Assembly (NCBI GenBank): GCA_038228695.1
Contig: JBBRPA010000011.1
Location: forward strand, 8,505 to 72,504
Direction of reading: 5' to 3'
From: DASVRZ01 sp038228695
GTDB taxonomy: Bacteria; Verrucomicrobiota; Verrucomicrobiia; Chthoniobacterales; DASVRZ01
DNA: 64,000 nucleotides
The notes below the pieces were generated by a model. It was not told the origin of the DNA. It worked only from the letters and a program-made list of their open reading frames with translations, and searched no databases. Of the stretch, positions 60,374 through 64,000 are shown one piece after another (position 1 is the stretch's first letter; the number at the start of each line of letters is the position of its first letter). A program made the translations under genes and the position numbers.

Positions 60374-61072
60374 TCAGGCAGAGCGACGACTCCAAACAGG
60401 GGGCGCTTGGGTGGTTCGGGAAAAAATTTGCACCTCCAACTCGCTCATCAACTTCGACCGACAACAACGCATCGCGCGCAAATCCCACTGGTTGCGCACC
60501 GCGATTCGCACAGCCGCGCCCTCGATCATTGGCCGCGGAGAAATGACCGCAAAAACGGCGTCCGTTTTTTCCACGACCCGCTGGAACCGATGCCAAGTGC
60601 TCGCCGGGATGCGCTGCAAATCGCGCGGGGCAAGCCATTGCAGATCGAGCACGACGAGGGCCAGATTCCCGTCGCGCAGGAGCAGATCGGCGGACTTGAT
60701 CGCCTGCCCTGCCTCGCGGCAAAAAACCCAGAGCAATCGCGCGAGTGCGTCAGGCGAGTAATCCTCCGGTGAAAACGAATGCCCACCATCGATCAACGCC
60801 GCAAAACATTTTTCCCGGGCGAGAATAGTGAGGAGCAACTCCAGAAACAACGGCCCCGCGCCGAGCGATCCGGTAATCTCGGTGAGTCGCCCGCGCCGAA
60901 GTCCGCCCTCTGGTCCGTCGAAGGCGGCGTGCCCGGTCGGCAGCACCCCGCTTTCCTTTGTTTCTACAGCGGGAAATTTCTCCGCGAGGAGCGAACGCAG
61001 CCCGACTAGCCGAGCACCCTTCACTCCCACCGGAGCGGCCGCTGGAACTGGGAAATCAACGACGTTGATCAC
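60374..61072 (-). CDS. imuA: ImuA, RecA-like mutasome protein
   Basis: A 232-residue RecA-fold protein: 'GVLPTGHAAFDGPEGGLRRGRLTEITGSLGAGPLFLELLLTILARE'. The P-loop position (68-77) lacks the Gly-Lys-Thr of an active Walker A, as in other ImuA proteins, so ATP hydrolysis at this site is unlikely. It is the accessory partner of ImuB and DnaE2. The start overlaps the end of the LexA-like gene by 17 nt. Confidence 0.88.
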   Translation of the reverse strand: MINVVDFPVPAAAPVGVKGARLVGLRSLLAEKFPAVETKESGVLPTGHAAFDGPEGGLRRGRLTEITGSLGAGPLFLELLLTILAREKCFAALIDGGHSFSPEDYSPDALARLLWVFCREAGQAIKSADLLLRDGNLALVVLDLQWLAPRDLQRIPASTWHRFQRVVEKTDAVFAVISPRPMIEGAAVRIAVRNQWDLRAMRCCRSKLMSELEVQIFSRTTQAPPVWSRRSA

Positions 61073-61676
61073 GGATCAGCCCTCGGAAGACCCCGGCGAT
61101 TTTCACTTCGCTGGCATCCACCGTTACCATCGGAAAAAGCGGATTACTGGGTTGCAGCCGGATTTTGTTTCCCTCGCGAAAAATGCGCTTGAGCGTGGCC
61201 TCATGGTCACTGCCGACCAGCACAGCGGCGATCTCCCCATCGCGCCAGTCCACCTCGGGACGCAAGAGCACTTTGTCGCCGTCGAGAATGCCATCGCCGA
61301 TCATCGAATCGCCCTGCACGCGCAGTAAAAAATCGCCCAGTTGATGCGGCAGTAAATCCCCGGCTTCAAGTAATTGCTCGGGCTCGGCCAACGCTTCGCT
61401 GAGGTGACCGGCGGCAATACGCCCGACCAATGGCAACCCGCCCAGACCAGCGGCGTGACGTCCCCGGGACGTGAGTTGCACCACGCGGGAACGTCCCTTG
61501 GCGCCGCCGCCCGCGATTTCGACGAGGCCTTTGCGCTCCATGATTTTCAAGGTGGGCGTCAGGCTGCTGCCCGAGGCGAGGCCCAGTTCCCCGAGAAGAT
61601 CGGGCACGAAAGCGGGTCGATCTTTCCGGGCAAATTGGGCTAAGACTAAAACAATGCGGTGTTGAGCGGGACTCAT
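61056..61676 (-). CDS. lexA: LexA-like self-cleaving repressor of the mutasome operon
   Basis: A 206-residue repressor. Residues 1-78 form a winged-helix DNA-binding domain ('FVPDLLGELGLASGSSLTPTLKIMERKGLVEI'). The S24 domain has the cleavage bond Ala89-Gly90 in 'GRIAAGHL', nucleophile Ser124 in 'QGDSMIGDGI' and general base Lys163 in 'EATLKRIF'. It is the first gene of lexA-imuA-imuB-dnaE2 and should repress the operon until RecA-stimulated self-cleavage. An inverted repeat touching its start codon is the likely operator. Whether it is the cell's main LexA or a dedicated second copy cannot be told from the window. Confidence 0.9.
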   Translation of the reverse strand: MSPAQHRIVLVLAQFARKDRPAFVPDLLGELGLASGSSLTPTLKIMERKGLVEIAGGGAKGRSRVVQLTSRGRHAAGLGGLPLVGRIAAGHLSEALAEPEQLLEAGDLLPHQLGDFLLRVQGDSMIGDGILDGDKVLLRPEVDWRDGEIAAVLVGSDHEATLKRIFREGNKIRLQPSNPLFPMVTVDASEVKIAGVFRGLIRDQRR

Positions 61677-61677
61677 C

Positions 61678-61697
61678 TATCGTCTTTTAACACGATA
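61678..61697. promoter_or_regulatory. Candidate operator of the mutasome repressor (TATCGT-N8-ACGATA)
   Basis: A perfect 6-bp inverted repeat begins one nucleotide upstream of the lexA ATG on the minus strand. A possible promoter (TTGCAG, 17 nt, TAAAAG) places the -10 box inside the spacer, so repressor bound here would block RNA polymerase. It does not resemble TGTTC-N4-GAACA, the motif I recall for verrucomicrobial LexA, so the assignment to this repressor is inference. Confidence 0.5.
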
Positions 61698-61742
61698 CTT
61701 TTTGTCCTGCAAATTCCTTCTGCTTTTTTTGCCTAAAAAAAC

Positions 61743-61964
61743 TCAGGCCGCAGCTTGTTTCCCGCCAAAAAGAAGGAAATTCCGCGCGGTCCCACGCTGG
61801 CGGAAGGCGAGCCGGTTCAGGCAAAGATAATCTGCCTGGGCAGCAGCCGCCGCTTGGAAACGATTCAGCCCCAGATCGACGTAGGTCTCGATCAGGCTCT
61901 CGAATTGCAAGGCTTCCAGCTCGGGAGGAATCTCCCGGTAAGTCAGGATTTTATTGGTATTCAT
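61743..61964 (-). CDS. Small protein of unknown function upstream of the LexA-like gene
   Basis: A 73-residue ORF starting 'MNTNKILTYREIPPELEALQFESLIETYVDLGLNRFQAAAAAQADYLCLNRLAF' and ending 'FLLFGGKQAAA'. It has a helical, moderately hydrophobic composition with no signal peptide and no motif I know. It lies 66 nt upstream of lexA on the same strand and 21 nt downstream of a bidirectional terminator, so it may form the true first gene of the mutasome transcript or a separate short unit. Confidence 0.55.
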   Translation of the reverse strand: MNTNKILTYREIPPELEALQFESLIETYVDLGLNRFQAAAAAQADYLCLNRLAFRQRGTARNFLLFGGKQAAA

Positions 61965-61985
61965 AGGTGTGGTGTGTGGAAAAAC

Positions 61986-62019
61986 AAAAAACCCACGGCT
62001 TTTTGGGCCGTGGGTTTTT
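61986..62019. terminator. Bidirectional Rho-independent terminator
   Basis: The stem ACCCACGGC/GCCGTGGGT with a 7-nt loop is flanked by an A run on the left and a T run on the right, extending the pairing to about 14 bp. It terminates in either direction. On the minus strand it would end the small ORF at 62045-62152. No plus-strand gene is visible before it. Confidence 0.85.
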
Positions 62020-62044
62020 CTGGAAAAAGGTTGGTTAAATCAGA

Positions 62045-62152
62045 TCAGAAAATTCCCCGGCCCGGGTGGGCATTCCAAATACGCACGACCATCTGCGCGA
62101 CGCAGGAGATGCCGGCGAGGCAGGTTGGTTTGGAATGAGCGGTGAATTTCAT
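62045..62152 (-). CDS. Possible 35-residue small protein
   Basis: A short frame from ATG 62152 (MKFTAHSKPTCLAGISCVAQ...) to TGA, ending 25 nt before the bidirectional terminator. A possible TTGACG -35 lies about 45 nt upstream. No homology is recognised. The transcript might equally be a small noncoding RNA; the case rests on the ORF-plus-terminator layout only. Confidence 0.3.
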   Translation of the reverse strand: MKFTAHSKPTCLAGISCVAQMVVRIWNAHPGRGIF

Positions 62153-62298
62153 GGGAATGACGCCACTACAGGTAGCCAGTTTGCGGATCGCGTCAACCGG
62201 CGAGTGCGATCTCTTCACCCCTAGGGCACCGGCAGGTTGGCAAAAAATCCGGTTGCCCTCGGGAAAGGGTGCGCTACCCTATTTTCCCCAAAAACCAT

Positions 62299-62372
62299 TG
62301 CCTCATGGTGTAACGGTAGCACAATTGATTCTGGATCAATTTGTCAAGGTTCAAATCCTTGTGAGGCAGCCA
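62299..62372 (+). tRNA. tRNA-Gln(CTG)
   Basis: A cloverleaf with acceptor stem TGCCTCA/TGAGGCA, discriminator G, encoded CCA, anticodon stem ATTGA/TCAAT with loop TTCTGGA (anticodon CTG) and T-arm CAAGG-TTCAAAT-CCTTG. The accessory genes begin directly downstream, as is common at tRNA 3' ends. Confidence 0.93.
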
Positions 62373-62391
62373 TTTTACTGGCAAATGACGA

Positions 62392-62655
62392 CTAGGAAAA
62401 GAGCTTGTCGAATTCGTTGTGGGAACCAATCCAAGACCAGATCACGGTATCACCCTGACGCTGGCACACTGCCCGATATTACTCATTGATCCGCACCGAC
62501 CAAACATCGTCGTAGCCGCCGAGTTTCTTAAATCGCAGGGAAGGATGCTCCGGGCTTTCCTCAAACAACTACCAAGCTCGTCGCGCGGATTCACGCACCC
62601 GAGGATCGAGAGCCTCATACCCCCGCCAAAAACTGGGCCTCACGCGGAATTTCAC
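62392..62655 (-). pseudogene. RelE/ParE-like toxin pseudogene with two nonsense codons
   Basis: One frame of 88 codons reads V-KFRVRPSFWRGYEALDP, then ARRAW-stop-LFEESPEHPSLRFKKLGGY, then WSVRINE-stop-YRAVCQ and ends IWSWIGSHNEFDKLFS. This is the layout of a RelE-superfamily toxin ('HPSL.FKKL', 'W.VRINEQYRAV', 'W.WIG.H.EFD.L'). The stops are TAG at codon 29 (62569-62571) and TAA at codon 59 (62479-62481), both at sites where Gln (CAG/CAA) would fit the family. The frame is otherwise intact with no indel. Upstream, the last codons of a former antitoxin seem to overlap its GTG start. Confidence 0.75.
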
Positions 62656-62725
62656 AAGCGGCTTATATCCAGAGGTTCATCACCTTCCGCGCTGGCTATA
62701 GACAGCGTGTGTGCCGAGGGAGCAG

Positions 62726-63358
62726 TCAACCCTTGGCAGGTAGATTGTCGCTCAACCATTTCAGGACCAGTCCGAGAAAATCGCTGAAAACCAATTCGGC
62801 CACTTCCAACTTTGTCGCCTCGCAGAGAGCAGGAAGCTCATCACGGAAGCGTTGGTAAAGACTCCAAATGTGCGCCCCACCCGGCAGATGCCCATGTCCA
62901 GGAATGCCACGCAACCAATCTCGGACCGCGGTAATGGCTTTTTTCGGCTGGCGTTCATGCGCCTTGATGTCTTGTCCGGCGATATCAGAGATGAATTTCT
63001 GAAAACGATACCGCTCTTGATCCAGAATCAGACACTTTTTTGCCTTGTGACGTTTCGTGCCGTATTTTTTCGCTCCGAGGAATAGGCCCAATTCCAGAGG
63101 CATATTGAATCTTGGAAGTTGATTAATCGAATCCAATTCCGTTCTCGATACGTCATGAATCCCAAACTCGCATTTGTCGATCAGTCGATAAATTTTCTCG
63201 ATTCGCACCATCCCGGCATCCTCATGTTCCAGAGCGCATGGGGGAGTCAATCCACAGACCGCTAGGGTAAATACGATGGAATGAAAAACTGGGAGGTAAT
63301 CTGCATCGAATGGGCAGTTGATAAAAACACTGCCGCACTCCTCAGCCAGTCCAGACAT
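62726..63358 (-). CDS. TIR/nucleoside deoxyribosyltransferase-like protein ('INCPFD' family)
   Basis: A 210-residue protein. The N-terminal half has a Rossmann-like order resembling TIR or NDT domains: a first strand 'VFINCPFD' (11-18), 'YLPVFHSIVFTLAVCGLTPPCALE', 'RIEKIYRLIDKCEFGIHDVSRTELD' and 'LPRFNMPLELGLFLGAKKYG' with Glu89 where TIR NADases have their catalytic Glu. The C-terminal half is helical ('RQPKKAITAVRDWLRGIPGHGHLPGGAHIWSLYQRF'). I know this as a recurrent uncharacterised family in bacterial genomes. A nucleotide- or NAD-processing role in defence is inference. The small gene 3 nt upstream is its likely partner. Confidence 0.75.
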   Translation of the reverse strand: MSGLAEECGSVFINCPFDADYLPVFHSIVFTLAVCGLTPPCALEHEDAGMVRIEKIYRLIDKCEFGIHDVSRTELDSINQLPRFNMPLELGLFLGAKKYGTKRHKAKKCLILDQERYRFQKFISDIAGQDIKAHERQPKKAITAVRDWLRGIPGHGHLPGGAHIWSLYQRFRDELPALCEATKLEVAELVFSDFLGLVLKWLSDNLPAKG

Positions 63359-63361
63359 TGA

Positions 63362-63568
63362 TTACGCCGATTTGATCGTGTAGAGAGGCCAGTTGGCTCT
63401 GGCGGCGGCCTCCCGCACGGTGCGCTCATATTCCGCACGGTTGGTGCGTCGCAGATGAGAAAGCGTCTTGACGGCTTTCTGCATGGCAGCACCCGACACA
63501 GTTCCACGAACGGGTGCTCTCCTTAGCGGACGAGCGACAGCAGTTTTAGGCATATTGAAGGGTGGCAT
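63362..63568 (-). CDS. Small basic protein, partner of the TIR-like gene
   Basis: A 68-residue Arg/Ala-rich protein (or 63 from the second Met, 'MPKTAVARPLRRAPVRG'). It ends in a helical segment 'KTLSHLRRTNRAEYERTVREAAARANWPLYTI'. The stop is 3 nt before the TIR-like ORF, so the two form a bicistron. No known domain is recognised; the size and basicity would suit an antitoxin, a DNA-binding or a regulatory partner, but nothing in the sequence proves this. Confidence 0.6.
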   Translation of the reverse strand: MPPFNMPKTAVARPLRRAPVRGTVSGAAMQKAVKTLSHLRRTNRAEYERTVREAAARANWPLYTIKSA

Positions 63569-63946
63569 TTGTTGGCCGTGAATTCAAACTTTTACTGCCC
63601 AATTTTTTACCATGATGAAACTAAAACGGGCAATTCATAACTTTGAGCCCAAGCAATTCCTGACGGCTATATGAGTTAAATGGTTTTTTCCCCGGTCCGA
63701 GGCCCGCCTTCCAGCCGCCGATGATGGATTGAATCAGTAGACACCGCACCAACTTGCGTAACAGAGGGACAGGTCTTTTATTTCCTTTTCTCTCTAGTGG
63801 GTAAATATCAACATGAAAGGCGCAGCCCCGCGGCCCGTCTATTCCAATTTAGTGTCAATAGTGAGAACCGACCCGAATGGCACTGACTTAAGGGTGATTT
63901 AGGATAGATTGTGGTTGATATATACGTTTTTCTGATAAAATGCTTT
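63569..63946. other. Intergenic stretch without recognised genes
   Basis: A 378-nt region, more A/T-rich than the coding DNA. I see no tRNA, repeat or intact ORF of note. Its right end carries a candidate promoter (TTGATA 63915-63920, TAAAAT 63936-63941) for the gene cut by the window edge. Confidence 0.6.
63915..63946 (+). promoter_or_regulatory. Candidate promoter, leaderless layout
   Basis: A near-consensus -10 box TAAAAT (63936-63941) lies five nucleotides before ATG 63947. A -35 candidate TTGATA has a short 15-nt spacer; TGGTTG three bases upstream gives 18. Confidence 0.4.
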
Positions 63947-64000
63947 ATGCATTTTCGAACGCCTTTTTTCACCGCCTTCGGCCCCCTTCTTTTTGGTAAG
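63947..64000 (+). CDS. 5' end of a gene cut by the window, possible signal peptide
   Basis: From ATG 63947 the frame stays open for 18 codons to the window end (MHFRTPFFTAFGPLLFGK). The hydrophobic stretch after an Arg looks like a signal peptide start. It is supported mainly by the promoter just upstream; the product cannot be named. Confidence 0.35.
   Translation, partial: MHFRTPFFTAFGPLLFGK

Overview
The window reads as a chromosomal segment of a Verrucomicrobiota bacterium (possibly the Chthoniobacter/Terrimicrobium side, which I cannot resolve by eye). The evidence is a Minf_1886-type Verrucomicrobia/Planctomycetes-restricted protein, an outer membrane and LPS export set (KdsA, LptC, LptA, LptE, BamD), a PEP-CTERM secreted metalloprotease, and a GH57-like secreted enzyme with a Thr-Pro linker and an 'RFYHV'-type C-terminal module common in this phylum. 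Base composition is moderately GC-rich and most genes lack a strong Shine-Dalgarno sequence. There is no rRNA, CRISPR array or complete insertion sequence.

Layout. 1-5.5 kb: a cut-off gene, the Minf_1886 protein, a double-domain M16 peptidase, a DUF1844 protein, and kdsA-lptC-lptA with overlapping ends. 5.7-10.5 kb: the large secreted GH57-like protein and a sodium:solute symporter. 10.5-13.6 kb: a putative origin region with a consensus DnaA box, dnaA, dnaN and tRNA-Leu(CAG). 13.6-20.3 kb: two uncharacterised proteins (one a stand-alone histidine-kinase H-box), uvrA and a large TPR protein. 20.3-26 kb: scpA, a decayed DUF6036-type gene, a DEAD-box helicase, a DUF2442/DUF4160 pair and kup. 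26-30.2 kb: the PEP-CTERM protease, an M15 peptidase and small DUF proteins around a heptamer tandem repeat. 30.3-35.5 kb: a PotA-like ATPase, an aldehyde dehydrogenase, mscL and PBP2. 35.6-45.4 kb: bamD-lptE-rsmI, an MFS sugar carrier divergent from an alpha-amylase, an aldo/keto reductase, trpC, an NlpC/P60 protein, glutamate dehydrogenase and a CoA-binding protein.

45.5-50.5 kb is a livKHMGF branched-chain amino acid operon. It is interrupted by a four-helix-bundle gene sitting between two nearly identical 33-bp inverted repeats built of heptamers. 50.4-55.7 kb is a tightly overlapping minus-strand operon (nnr, sppA, CPBP protease, thiL, tsaE, tsaB), followed by tRNA-Arg(TCT). 55.8-61.7 kb is a LexA-like repressor-imuA-imuB-dnaE2 mutasome operon with overlapping genes and an inverted repeat touching the repressor's start codon. 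61.7-64 kb is accessory DNA: small ORFs, a bidirectional terminator, tRNA-Gln(CTG), a RelE-like pseudogene with two nonsense codons, and a two-gene cassette of a small basic protein and a TIR/NDT-like protein.

The most interesting items are the inverted-repeat/four-helix-bundle element inside the liv operon, the two-gene TIR-like cassette next to tRNA-Gln, the mutasome operon with its candidate operator, and a recurrent promoter layout in which the -10 box lies only 5-7 nt before the start codon, implying leaderless transcripts. All functional calls are from motif recognition by eye; no database search was run.
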